Shown here piece after piece: positions 9,782 through 20,500 of a DNA stretch of 64,000 nucleotides; position 1 is the first letter of the stretch; each line of letters starts with the position of its first letter. The position numbers and the translations under genes are program-made. The notes under the pieces are model-generated. The model ran no database searches. It saw only the letters and a program-made list of their open reading frames with translations, and had not been told where the DNA came from. The stretch is taken from assembly GCA_963921825.1 (NCBI GenBank), contig OY997596.1, forward strand, positions 59,470,754-59,534,753, given 5' to 3'. This DNA comes from Erodium maritimum. Lineage: Eukaryota; Streptophyta; Magnoliopsida; Geraniales; Geraniaceae.

Positions 9782-11807
9782 GAGCACCCACAGTCGTGGG
9801 CGAGGAGCAGCTGGCGAGATGATCTCGCCGGCGAGGAGAAGGCTGGGAGCTGGCGAGGAGCTCGTTGGCGAGGACCGCTGGCTATGTGCTTCTCGCTGGC
9901 AGCTCACGCCGGCGAGATGAGATGATGATCTTCAAAAATCTTTTTTGTCCAATTAAAAATGCTTGGTTTCAATGCTATTTGTTTTGAAAATTAAACCCCA
10001 CCTATATTACCAACAAATATATGTACGTCCAATCGAATAACCTTGATCGTCGCTCACCATAACTACAACATTTATGATAAACCTAACCTAAAACCTTATA
10101 TAAACACACCCTCACAAACTAAAAATGCACACACTCTCTACTATTCATCCTTCTCATAAAGTATCGTCCCGACACTCATCCTTCTTTGTCCGTCATCATG
10201 GAATTCGATCCTGAGGATATGGAATTCGATTCTATTTTGAATGACATGCTCGAAGACTGTCTGTCAACCGAGGAGATGTTGGACGACGCTTTGGTGGATT
10301 CTCCACCAAAGAAGCGCAAATACATTCGACGTGACCGGGTAGCCGCAAACGAACGGTTAATGAATGACTACTTCAACACCAACCATGTGTACACCGAGGT
10401 GCAGTTTCGGCGTCGGTTTAGTATGCCAAAGTCGATGTTCCTCCGTATCGTTCATGCATTGGAGCAGCACGACGATTACTTCAAAGAAAGGTTTGATGCA
10501 TTGGGTCAAGTTTCATTATCTCCTTTTCAGAAATGTACTGTCGCCATTAGGCAATTATGTTACGGAATTGCAGTTGATGCGTTGGACGAGTATGTGAAGA
10601 TAGGGGAAACAACGATTTTGGAATGTTTGCGCACATTTTGCAGTGCACTGAATAAAGTCTTTGGTGCTACATACTGGTGGAAGCCTACACAAGCTGATAT
10701 GGACCACATTTTGGCGGTTAATGAAGCGCGCGGATTCCCGGGCATGCTTGGAAGTCTTGACTGCATGCACTGGGAATGGAAGAACTGCCCAAAGGCCCTT
10801 CGAGGATCACATTCCCGAAGGGACCACGGTAATCGACCAACCGTTGTCCTTGAGGCGGTTGCAACTCGTGACTTATGGATTTGGCACTCTTTCTTCGGCA
10901 TGGCGGGGTCGAACAACGATTTGACGGTCCTGAACCATTCGAGGCTGTTCGCGGATGTTATCAACGGTTGGCAACCACCGGTTGCTTACACGATAAATGG
11001 TAATGATTACACACTTCCTTATTATCTTGTTGACGGTATTTACCCTTCGTGGCCAGTGTTCGTAAAAACAATTCCATTGCCGTCAATGCCAAAGCAGAAG
11101 AAGTACGCTGAAGTCCAAGAAGCGTGCAGGAAGGATGTGAAACGAGCTTTCGGCGTACTACAAGCTCGGTTTCACATTATCAAACAACCGACCCGCTTGT
11201 GGGCTCCCAAGTCGATCGGTTTGGTGATGAATGCGTGCATTATACTGCACAATATGATAGTTGAGGCTGAACGTCATACGTACGACGGGTATCGTGAACA
11301 AACAGAAGAAGGTAGTCCAAGTCAACCACATATTGCACGAGGAGGCTTCGTCCCGACCAATGTCATACTTGGAAACACTGAGAGGATGCAAAATGAACGT
11401 ATGCATTACCGTTTGAAGGACGATCTTGTCGAACATCTCTGGAATAAATTTGGAGACGCCTAGATGTTAGTTGGTGTAGTTTCCTTTGTGTTACTTTTCT
11501 TGGTTTAGTTTCCTTTGTGTTGGTTTCTTTTTATTTGCGTTGTTTTAATGAGTACCTATATCGTTGTATGTTATCGGGCGTTCCATTGTAGTTTCCTTTG
11601 TGTTATCGATCTTTTAGTATTTTTTGTTTTTCTATTCAAAATCTCTTTTTAAATAAAAAAACATTAAAAAACTAAAATGCTTTGCATCTCGCCGGCGCCT
11701 CCCCGTCAGCCCACTGCAGAGCTCGCTGGCGGTGAGCTGGCAAGATGAATTAATCCAATTAATTTATTCCATCTCGCCGTCTGCCGACGAGATGACTGTA
11801 GATGCTC
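9782..11807 (+). mobile_element. PIF/Harbinger DNA transposon with one transposase ORF
   Basis: The element is 2,026 bp. The left end GAGCACCCACAGTC pairs with the right end GACTGTAGATGCTC. TTA flanks it at 9779-9781 and 11808-11810. Sub-terminal sequence (ctggcgagatg, catctcgccg) is also inverted. It encodes a transposase (10198-11463). The second PIF protein, a Myb/SANT-like ORF, is absent, so the copy depends on a partner. Because both ends and the TSD are intact, this is an ordinary insertion and not an immobilised host gene. Confidence 0.85.
10198..11463 (+). CDS. PIF/Harbinger transposase (HARBI1-like, DDE_Tnp_4), probably inactive
   Basis: Single-exon ORF of 421 aa from the ATG at 10198; an upstream in-frame TTG at 10186 is not needed. 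The N-terminus is acidic and is followed by a basic stretch, PPKKRKYIRRDR, suited to a nuclear signal. The DDE nuclease core includes GSLDCMHWEW (first Asp), AVATRDLWIWHSFFG, GSNNDLTVL and YYLVDGIYPSWPVF (second Asp). At the third catalytic site, where the family has Glu in VERAFG, this protein reads DVKRAFGVLQARF, a Glu-to-Lys change. The decayed paralogues at about 23.87 kb and 32.24 kb still encode Glu there (DTEHAFG and DIERAF). The final helix region MNACIILHNMIVE is intact. I infer a full-length but catalytically dead transposase. No frameshift or internal stop is seen. Confidence 0.85.
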   Translation: MEFDPEDMEFDSILNDMLEDCLSTEEMLDDALVDSPPKKRKYIRRDRVAANERLMNDYFNTNHVYTEVQFRRRFSMPKSMFLRIVHALEQHDDYFKERFDALGQVSLSPFQKCTVAIRQLCYGIAVDALDEYVKIGETTILECLRTFCSALNKVFGATYWWKPTQADMDHILAVNEARGFPGMLGSLDCMHWEWKNCPKALRGSHSRRDHGNRPTVVLEAVATRDLWIWHSFFGMAGSNNDLTVLNHSRLFADVINGWQPPVAYTINGNDYTLPYYLVDGIYPSWPVFVKTIPLPSMPKQKKYAEVQEACRKDVKRAFGVLQARFHIIKQPTRLWAPKSIGLVMNACIILHNMIVEAERHTYDGYREQTEEGSPSQPHIARGGFVPTNVILGNTERMQNERMHYRLKDDLVEHLWNKFGDA

Positions 11808-11810
11808 TTA

Positions 11811-12656
11811 ATGATTGGACATACTAACAACGATCAACCAAACTATTATCTGTTAATCCTAATCACAAATCACCAGCATAAGAACCCGTGCCGAGTTACA
11901 AAATCAAAATTGTCAGAGCCAAATTGCTGTATAGATGCTCTAACCAATTTTTACTCTAAGATCAAAGTGTTTCATTTTGTTCTTATATTAATTAAATAAC
12001 ACCTGGTGCAGTCCTTCCACCTCCCAATAGACCATTTTGCTCTTCCCCAAATTCATGCATGTTCATTTCTTTCCGCTTACGACTATTTTAACTTCATAAA
12101 CTTATCTATCTTTCGATCTTCTCCTGTCATTTCTTACTATTTTATTCATATATACTTGATTTTTTCGATCTCCACACGTTATTTCTTCCCAATTGCTTTC
12201 GGATAGCACCCGCTCCAGTAGAAATTTTGCGACTTCGAAATGTATACAAGTCCTGGGTAGTCCACGATTACACTCATATGCACCGTTAAATACAATTCTC
12301 CCTATATTTTTCTACGCATAATTATAAAAACTGATGGTACCGTTTACAATTTTTTACAAAGTTGATAATAAGTTGATATCATGAGTTATATTTAATTATT
12401 TTCACATTGTCGATCAAGTTCAACGACAAAAGATAAACTTGGTCACGGTACTTCCCACTTTTTTGGCAAATCTATTCTTCTCTCTTGAAAAACAAAATTG
12501 CAGAAGAAAAAAAAAACATAATCCTTCTCCCAAAGTATACAAAATATTTTGTTTGATTATATTGAAAAATATAATTATAAATATTATATTTTATTGTTTC
12601 GAGGGGTATTTTCAACTTTCCATTGTTTTTGAATTGTGATGGTGGCCGTGTAAAAT
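11811..12656. other. Gene-free stretch; the right part is SABATH promoter-like
   Basis: No coding sequence is seen. From about 12541 to 12656 the sequence resembles 17230-17345, upstream of SABATH gene 1. Shared words include aatataatt.taaatatta, ttattgtttc/ttattatttt and tgtaaaataaa. This marks the left half of a duplicated SABATH 5' region, which continues on the other side of the LINE insertion at 14789. Confidence 0.5.
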
Positions 12657-12668
12657 AAACATTGTTTA

Positions 12669-14776
12669 AACAATCAGTGCCGCCTCTGTTTTGCTCTGCA
12701 AACCCTAGGTTCAGAAAAGCGAGAAACGATGGTGAACTCGGCGGCGAATCTGTCAAGCATCACAGGAGGCTGGGACTCCGGTTATGGAGTTCTCGGCGGT
12801 CCGGCGGCCTGCTGCTGTCGGCGGGGGCGGAAGCGAGAGGACCAGGCTGGGATCGGGACGAGATCATGTGCCGGTGAGGGGCATGTGGTCCCGGGCTCGT
12901 CGGGGTGCACACTATAGACCCCCGGGGCTGCTGCATGCCGATGGGGAGGAAGCCATCGCGCCGGTGATTATCCCGTCGGACTCGGAGGAGGGGTACCCGG
13001 AGTCCCAAGTAGCGCAGGAGCGGCGTCGGGCGAAAGGCAAGGCGGTGGTGACGGAAGGGCACCATACCGAGGCAACCGGCCCGGAGGTGGCGCGTGGGCG
13101 AGCACTGGGAAGCGGTGGATCTTTCATGGGAGATGCCCGCCGTGGGGGCCGAGGGGATGGCAACTGGCTTCCCCGGGCAGGTCGTGGCGGCAGAGATGGA
13201 CCGGCCGGGCCTGGGGATGTAGCTACCTGGGCGGCTCGGTATGGCTCGGGAAGGACGGGAGAGGCTGATCGGGCATTGGGGGACAAAGACCAGACTGGAA
13301 TCCGTCGGGACCCAGAGAGAGTGGTTCCTGATTTGGGGCAACAACTGTCCTCGATGCGGATCACGGAGGTAGTAATCCCAACTGGGGATGTTGGCCAAGA
13401 CACGATGTAGTTCCGTTTTGCGCTGGCGGCGAAAGTGCTGACATCGAAGCGGTTCTTCTGGAGGTCCCTGGTAGAGAGGATGGAGGACTTGTGGGGAATG
13501 AAGGTGGATGCTAGACCCCTGGAAGGGGGACTAGTAGGTTTCTTCTTCCGCACGGCAAGGGAACGGGAGAGGGTGTTCGCGGGGGAACCCTGGGCGTTCT
13601 GGGAGTCCCTGGTCCTGTTTACTGACCTGAGGGCCCACATGCAAGTGGGCGATCTGAGTTTTCACCAGTTTTCGGTCTGGGCTAGAATCTCAAACCTGCC
13701 CGTGGGGGCCTGGAACAGGGCAGTAGGGTTTCGTATCGGGAGCGCTTTGGGAGTATGCCAAGCGGTGGATGTGGATGCGGCTGGCCGTTGCTGGGGGGAT
13801 TTCATGAGGGTCCGGATTCGGACCGATATCCGTCTTCCTCTACAGAGTCAGATTTGGTTCCGTTTGTCGGAATCACAGGTACGTACGCTACTTTCTGTGT
13901 CGTATGAGCATTTACCGGACCACTGTTATGGTTGCAGCTGTGCGGGGCACCGATTTCCGTCGTGCCCGGTGGCGGGAGGTATACGGGGCCACTCGCTCCG
14001 AGCCCCGGCGGACCCGCGTTCGGCTTTTGAGAAGGCCAAACACGGGAAGGCGATCCCGGGAACGAACTGGTCCTATCTGGAGGCTAGGTCTACGGCTCGG
14101 GGCATGTCCCGTACCCCAGCCATGGACTCGGACCCCGGATTGGATCGGGGGGACACTGATGAAGTAGACTCGGAGGACACCCCGTCTGGTTGGGTGGCGA
14201 AGGAAGGAAGCCCGTCGCTGTCTGGGAAGAAACGACTGGACAGGGAGGAGGATCAGGATGAGTCGAACGGCTCGACAGAGGCAGATGGGGACTCACAGGC
14301 TGAGGTGGGGGGCGTCAAGCACCCCGGCCTGCAGAAATGAGGCCTCGGTGGCCCGGGGAGGGGTGGGTCAACTTTGGCCCCTTCCCGGCGGATGGATGGA
14401 GACGGCACCATCACCAGTTGAGTTCTATCTCCCCTGCCAGTCCGGAGTCAGCAATCCCGCGTTCAGGAGCCCTACCATTATCACTCAAGGGAGGACGACG
14501 CACGCTGACATACTGGGGGAGATGTAGGTCCACCAGTATTCCCCTAAACTTGGTTGGCTCGCCTCGTCCCATGTTGGAAGAAGATTGTTGTATCGGTGTC
14601 ACCAGACGCTACCGCAGATTTCCCCTTCGTCCGCCAAACCCATTGCCAGAGCCGATTTTATTGCTTTCAGTTCATTTCAATTTATTAGTTGGATGTTATG
14701 TAGGTGAGGTACATTTCAGTACCAACCAAACTCGTTTCTCATGATTTATTTATAAATTGCAATATTTACTCAAAAA
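12669..14776 (+). mobile_element. Non-autonomous LINE derivative with ORF1 only and a 12-bp TSD
   Basis: A GC-rich 2.1-kb insertion with perfect 12-bp target duplications AAACATTGTTTA at 12657-12668 and 14777-14788, ending in a short poly(A). It holds a DUF4283 plus zinc-knuckle ORF1 and then a 3' segment (14341-14776). There is no endonuclease or reverse transcriptase ORF2. The same ORF1-to-3'-end junction occurs in the second copy at 24374-25735, so the deleted form itself was mobilised. It splits the promoter of a dead SABATH copy. Confidence 0.8.
12784..14340 (+). pseudogene. LINE ORF1-like protein (DUF4283, zf-CCHC_4), one nonsense codon
   Basis: A single reading frame runs from ATG 12784 to TGA 14338-14340, broken only by a TAG at 13408-13410. 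The upstream part is Gly/Arg-rich and low complexity. After the stop the frame continues as the DUF4283 fold: FRFALAAKVLTSKRFFWRSL, then FFFRTARERERVFAGEPWAF, then FSVWARISNLPVG. The zinc-knuckle-like segment DHCYGCSCAGHRFPSCP follows. The C-terminal third is acidic and disordered (DREEDQDESNGSTEADGD). In plant L1 elements such proteins bind the element RNA. The stop makes a full product unlikely here. The GC-rich codons contrast with the AT-rich surroundings. Confidence 0.7.
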
Positions 14777-14889
14777 AAACATTGTTTATGGCACCCGTGT
14801 CAGAGATTTCTAAAATAAGGTATCAACTTGTATTAAAAAAATACCAACTACTCAATAAGGTATCATCTTTGTTCTAGGGTGGTCGTGAC

Positions 14890-15012
14890 AATTTTCCATT
14901 TATGGTCAGTTCACAGAAACAAAATATGAAAAGAATCTGTTTGGTCCCCGAGAAAATAATCGTGAAAATCAAGTTGGTCATGGAGGTGAACGAGGTGTGC
15001 ATGTCTACGGTG
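14890..15012 (+). pseudogene. SABATH methyltransferase relic (leader and exon 1 start only)
   Basis: The 5' leader (ggtcagttcacagaaacaaa, then aatctgtttggtccccgaga) aligns with the leaders of the four intact SABATH genes. It is followed at 14980 by ATGGAGGTGAACGAGGTGTG, the mutated start of exon 1. After about 15003 homology is lost. No exon 2-4 remnant follows; a foldback MITE lies at 15127. The promoter half to the left is displaced by the LINE at 12669-14776. Confidence 0.75.
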
Positions 15013-15126
15013 GTTAAGATTGAGAGAGCTCTCAACCCTCTGCGATCATTTTCTATCATAAATATGTTGATATCATTTCTTACAAACCATTATAAGTTTA
15101 TATTAAGAATAATATTTGTTTATTTT

Positions 15127-15358
15127 GGGGTTAATATCATAAAACATCACACAAGTATACACGTTTTTCAAATAACACACTAAGTTATGAATTTTTCATG
15201 TGGCACACTTATGTATCAACGATTTTTCATGTGTCACACATATGTATCAACAAATTTTGATAATTTGTTGGTACATAGGTGTGCCACATGAAAAATTCAT
15301 AACTTAATGTGTTATTTAAAAATCGTGTATACTTGTGTGGTGCTTTATGATATTAACT
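15127..15358. mobile_element. Foldback MITE, arms ~95 bp
   Basis: The left arm (ggggttaatatcataaaaca, ..., cacatgaaaaattc region) is mirrored by the right arm, which ends gatattaact. The centre is the short palindrome around aaattttgataattt. A candidate 9-bp duplication with one mismatch, (g/c)tttatttt, flanks it. Confidence 0.65.
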
Positions 15359-15435
15359 CTTTATTTTTATATCGTCAATCATGTTTAGCGACAAAAGATA
15401 AATTTGGTCACGTAATTTCCATTTCTTTTTTTTTG

Positions 15436-15914
15436 GGGTTAAATATCGATACTTACTCTTAAGTATTGGTCACGAACACTACACTACCCATGTTTTCAAA
15501 ATGAACACTACACTACCCTTAAGTATTGGTCACGCGATTTTGTTAGTAAAAATGGACGGAATTTTCCATTCCGTTAGTCATATGACCTCAAGTGTCATAT
15601 AATGGATGGTAAAATGACATTTTTTTGCCCTTAAGTATTTGACCTTTGTACATTTTATAAGGAACAATAACGAGGGAACAATGGTAATGTTCCTTATAAA
15701 ATGCGTAGAGGTCATATAATTAAGGGGAAACGCTATTTTACCATCCATTATATGACACTTGAGGTCATATGACTAACAGAATGGAAAATTCCGTCCATTT
15801 TTACTAACAAAATCATGTGACCAATACTTAAGGGTAGTGTAGTGTTCATTTTGAAAACGTAGGTAGTGTAGTGTTAGTGACCAATACTTAAGAGTATGTT
15901 TCGATATTTAACCC
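15436..15914. mobile_element. Long-inverted-repeat MITE, family shared with 61764-62198
   Basis: The ends are gggttaaatatcgat and its complement atcgatatttaaccc-like (tcgatatttaaccc), with arms of about 215 bp. Each arm repeats phrases such as 'ttaagtattggtcac', 'actacactaccc' and 'tatgacctcaagtgtcat'. A second copy, also foldback, lies in the PIP1 intron. The target duplication is unclear here because both flanks are T-rich. Confidence 0.75.
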
Positions 15915-16457
15915 TTTTTACGTACATTTTCCTTTTTGAGAAAAAAATACACAAAGAACATAACCTATCATTCAAATTATGTAATATTTTAATTGACTAA
16001 GACATGACTTATGACAGAATCGATTGAGTTATAGAAAAGCTCTCTTTATGTTTGTTAGGGTTTGTTTTGTGCAGACTCTAATCATCGCGTTGTTCACTCC
16101 TCTCTACCATCAATAACGTGTTTTCAGTTTTCAGTCTCTGTTATGTCCCCCTCTACAACCACGATGGTTACCGTCTGCTTCTCCTCGACATCAATCGACA
16201 TTCTCGCTTCGGATCCCCTCACGTGAGCATCCCTTGGCGTCTCTGCAGCCGCCATTGAAGCCGTCATTGTGTATCCACCTCTTTGGCCTCTTTCTCGATC
16301 TCTATCCAAATTATGGGTCAAGATGATCGACGGATTTTGTTTTATTTTATCTGTTTTGTTTCCTTTTGCGAGGTTAATGATTAGTGAGCGAGATATTAAG
16401 GGATTTTACGTAAGGATTCAAGTTCAAGTTCGTCGTACTGCTCACGACGAAAAGAGT

Positions 16458-16477
16458 CCCCCCCCCCCCCCCCCCCC
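16458..16477. repeat. Poly-C tract, 20 bases
   Basis: An uninterrupted run of 20 C follows agagt. It lies 129 bp before a G17 tract at 16607-16623, so on a single strand the two runs could pair with each other or form a G-quadruplex. Confidence 0.9.
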
Positions 16478-16606
16478 TCAAATGATCAAGCAGCGTTTAG
16501 ACATCACCTTAAGCAATTCTCGACAATATCCGTTCTTCGTTTACTTTATATTTTCAGACAGCCGTTTGCGGCAAATAGTCATAGGGTTTGTTAGGAGGGA
16601 CCTTTT

Positions 16607-16623
16607 GGGGGGGGGGGGGGGGG
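16607..16623. repeat. Poly-G tract, 17 bases
   Basis: An uninterrupted run of 17 G follows cctttt, complementary in sense to the C20 tract at 16458-16477. Confidence 0.9.
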
Positions 16624-17437
16624 CAATTCGTGTACTGACACTTTTAATTTTAATACAATACTTAAAAAATGTAAAAGACAAGGGAACCAATCTTACCTTG
16701 ACCTGATACGAATACAAGTGCCTAATTATTGGTTAACCCTCAGGGAAGGACTATGAAATCTTTGTAAAAAATGTGATATTCCATCAAGGATCACAATGAT
16801 TGATGAAGAAAACCAGATAGGAGTCGGGATGTTGTTCCTCCCCAACGACCCTTATCCCAAAGGGCATCTCATTTGTCCCGACGAGCCTGATTGTGCGTGT
16901 CAACAAAGACACCTGATACCAAATCCTGATTGCCCTCGACGGCCGTGGTCAAGCTAATGATGCTAGTCGTAAACTCGCTCCTGACCAGGCAATGACGACA
17001 CGGGAAGCCAGTACAAGGAGTAGAAGACCCGCTGCAACAGGAAGCTACAAATCGCCTCTGGAGATGCTCCGATCTTTAGATGCAGCAATACTGAGAAGTG
17101 AAGACGCAAGAAAGAATAACATAAAAGTCTCAAGAACGAAGACGTTGAAGTGGATGGAGATCACGTGTTGCGGCAAGCCTCTGTGCAACGGTTAACGACA
17201 ACATTGCCATATTTGACGGCTAGAGTCAAGATTTGTTAGTTTATACTGGAAATATAATTCTAAATATTAAAATTTATTATTTTAAGGGTTATGTTTACTT
17301 CTCTTTTAATTCTTAATTGTGCTGGTGACAGTATAAAATAAATTTCGTTTATAGTTCCCGTAACAGCGATCTCAAAAATATGGTATCAACTTATAAAAAA
17401 TATATCAACTTCGTCGATGCCCGTTGTAACAACTTGC

Positions 17438-17445
17438 TATTTATA
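17438..17445 (+). promoter_or_regulatory. TATA-like box of SABATH gene 1
   Basis: TATTTATA lies 80 bp upstream of the ATG at 17525. It sits at the start of a leader block conserved in all array members: TATA-like box, then ccctcagttcacacc, then aagcatctgtttgg, then gagaaaat, then the ATG. Confidence 0.5.
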
Positions 17446-17524
17446 CCCTCAGTTCACACCAACGAAACATGAAAAAAGCATCTGTTTGGCTCCAGAGAAA
17501 ATACCCGAGAAAATCAAGATGGTC

Positions 17525-20500
17525 ATGGAGGTGAAGGACGTGGTGTTCATGAGCAAAGGAGATGGAGAAAATAGCTATGTCCAGAGCTCGATAATAGCCG
17601 TTTGTTTCCAATTTCGCCATTATTATTATTATTATTTTAAAATCTACTTTTTTCCTATACATATATGATATATATATATATATTCTCATACCCAAAATCT
17701 GATTTATGCAGCAAAAAGTCGCATCCATGACTCAACATGCAATAGAAGAAACGGTGAGGTCTCTTTTATCCGAGGATTCAGATATCCGGGATAAACGAGT
17801 TCTGAGCGTGGCTGATTTGGGTTGTGCCGCGGGTCCAAACACCTTCCTTGTGATGCACACTGTGACGTCATCCGTTGAAAAGATTTTCCGGGAATTGAAT
17901 TCCCAAAATACCCCGGAAATCAAGTTCCACATGAACGATCTTGTCGGAAATGATTTCAACACCCTCTTCAAAGGCTTGTCTGAATATTTCGAGGGGAATA
18001 AGGATGTTTCGGTGCCTTGCTATGTAATGGGTGTTCCGGGATCTATGTATGGCCGCCTTTTCCCGACAAATAGCATGGATCTGATCCATTCCTCGTACAC
18101 TGTCCATTGGCTCTCTCAGGTTAGTTAGTTCACAACTATCAACTATATTATCGTCTTAACATAGGATCGAGTTAATGGAAGATAAACTTGTATTAGGGTT
18201 TTTATCCCTAAGAGTTTATTTTAGTCATGTTGTTTACGGACACGGTTGAAAGTCCATTGTCTATCGGTACATAACTATGTTGCTATGATACATCGTTGAT
18301 AACAACATTATAACTCGATAAAAATTAAACGTCGAATAATTGGAAACACTTTTCAACAACTTTTGAAACAGTTTTCATAGAGATTGTTGAAGTGTGAGTC
18401 CCACGTCGAAAGTGTGTGGATATATTGACCACTTGATATACATCTTGATGTCTCCACCCATCAGTTCGAGCTTTTGGGTTGGATTGGGCTTTAACATGGT
18501 ATCAGACCTGGTTTGGCCCACGACTTGTTTGTCGCCTGTCCAGTCCTGCTATGGCCCACGTGTAGATGTCCAGTCCTACACGTGAAGGGGGACTGTTGAA
18601 GTATGAGTCCCACATCGAAAGTGTGTGGATATATTGACCACTTGATATACATCTTCCACCCATTAGTTCGAGCTTTTGGGTTGGATTGGGCTTTAACAGA
18701 GATCTGGATACCATTCGTCAGTAAGGTAACACCTTTCGTCACAGATACCATCCGTCGGGTTGGTTGTCACTATTGCCACGGGTATAACCCGTCGTTATGT
18801 AAGATTTACTCATAGATGGATAACTTCTGTTGGAATGGTGAGCTTGTTAATCGACAGATGGTATCCGTTGATGATGTGAAGACCTACATGACAGAGATTT
18901 ACGTACATAAAAAATTTACTTACACAACGAGACTTCAACGACGGGTTTTAACTAACGCTATCCGTCGATAATACTGAATACGAACGAGTAACCTTTCATA
19001 AGCAACATATAAGATCTGTTGGCCAAGGTCTTATCCAGCCGTAGTGTTCCTCACTCATTGGAATTTAGTGCAAGGTTTATTCTCATGTGATTCTCTATAT
19101 ATCTACATATTAGCATAATTTCTTGTTTTTTATATGGTATAAAAATGAAGAAAATTAAAAGAAACAAAATTTTGACTATTTTAATTATTATTTTTAAATA
19201 TGAATTGTACAGGTAAAATAGTTATTTTTATAATAAACAAAATCAGAACAAGAAGACTAACTCAAGGTGCTTTTATGAAATTATATAACAAATAGTTACA
19301 AGTTACACAACCTCAATATACTTTTTTTGCATCCATCCCTTTTTATAAGATTCACTAATTCAGATTATAAATAATATAGTGTTACATTCCTAATTTAGCA
19401 TAATGTTTTGTAAAGGGTGAATAGATATTTTTTGATAAGAAAGAAATACAAAATAATCATAATTTAGTCTAATTTAATCCATCATTTACATATGCGTCCA
19501 AATAAATATACCCATTAGGGTTCGAACTTGTAACTTCAAAAAGAATTGAGACGCTAAACGAGAATAGTTCATACATTAAATTGTCATTTACCTTGATTCC
19601 TAACATGTTATGATGTTCATAGGTACCCAAATTCACATCACCTAATAAAGGGAAGATATACATATCCAAGACAAGTCCTCCAGTCGTAGGGGAAGCCTAT
19701 CTCGCCCAATTTGAAGACGATTTCACTTCGTTTTTAAAGTGTCGCTCACAAGAAACTGTGCCTAACGGTCGAGCTATCTTCATACTCCATGGAAGAAGCA
19801 CCCCAGATCCGACAACAATTCATAGCTGTTTCGTGTTCGAGGCATTAGCCGATGCCATTGCTCTAATGGTTTCTCAGGTAAATCACATTATATCAAACAT
19901 GAGCTTGCTATTAATAAACTTCAAAACTATATAGTTCGAGATTCTAACTAAAATAATTTGGCGCACGTAGATTTGTTCCAATAATCAAAAGTTGTGTGCC
20001 TCTTTCTTTTACCTATTCAAGCAAGTGAACCCAAATCTTGATTCATGGTTATCAAAATGTACGTTTATATACATTATTAATTCAATATCGTATAGTTTAA
20101 ACAATGTAAATTCACAGGTTAATTATATTCACTTATCTCGAACTATACACGTTTAACGGATACTTACCTTAAATAACATATACATATATCCCGAACTAAC
20201 AGTTGTAACAGAATCCCCTATTTTATCCATTTTTCCGTCCATTCACATGTAGGATCCCGTCATTCGTTTGAGGCTGAGATCTGTTCAGTCTTAGAGTGTT
20301 TTTTGTTAAAGTCGAAGCTAGTTCGGTGTTTAGTTCTGTATGAGCTCTGCACTTGTTGTTCGTCTTTCATCCTTTAGAATTCGGGTTTTGATATATGGCT
20401 TTGCTGATAAAAAAAGGTACAATACTCTACAATACAAAATATTGATTTTGTGTGTTTCACTTCTCCTACAAGGGTTTGGTAGAGGAAGAGAAATTGGATT

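Larger units (their letters stand above)
15920..17430. other. Region upstream of SABATH gene 1, no supported gene
   Basis: Open frames exist on both strands (for example 16124-16321 minus and 16992-17195 plus) but none carries a recognised domain. Bases 16790-16860 read DEENQIGVGMLFLPND on the plus strand, which looks coding-like, but it runs into unrelated sequence and a stop. Bases 17220-17430 are the gene 1 promoter block. Confidence 0.4.

Noticed and set aside
10186-10197. Upstream TTG start for the PIF transposase
   Set aside because: A eukaryotic gene needs ATG; the first in-frame ATG is at 10198.
16790-17195. Coding-like pieces (GVGMLFLPND; a 67-aa ORF at 16992)
   Set aside because: I considered a captured glutamate-synthase-like fragment, but the similarity is too short and the frame does not continue.
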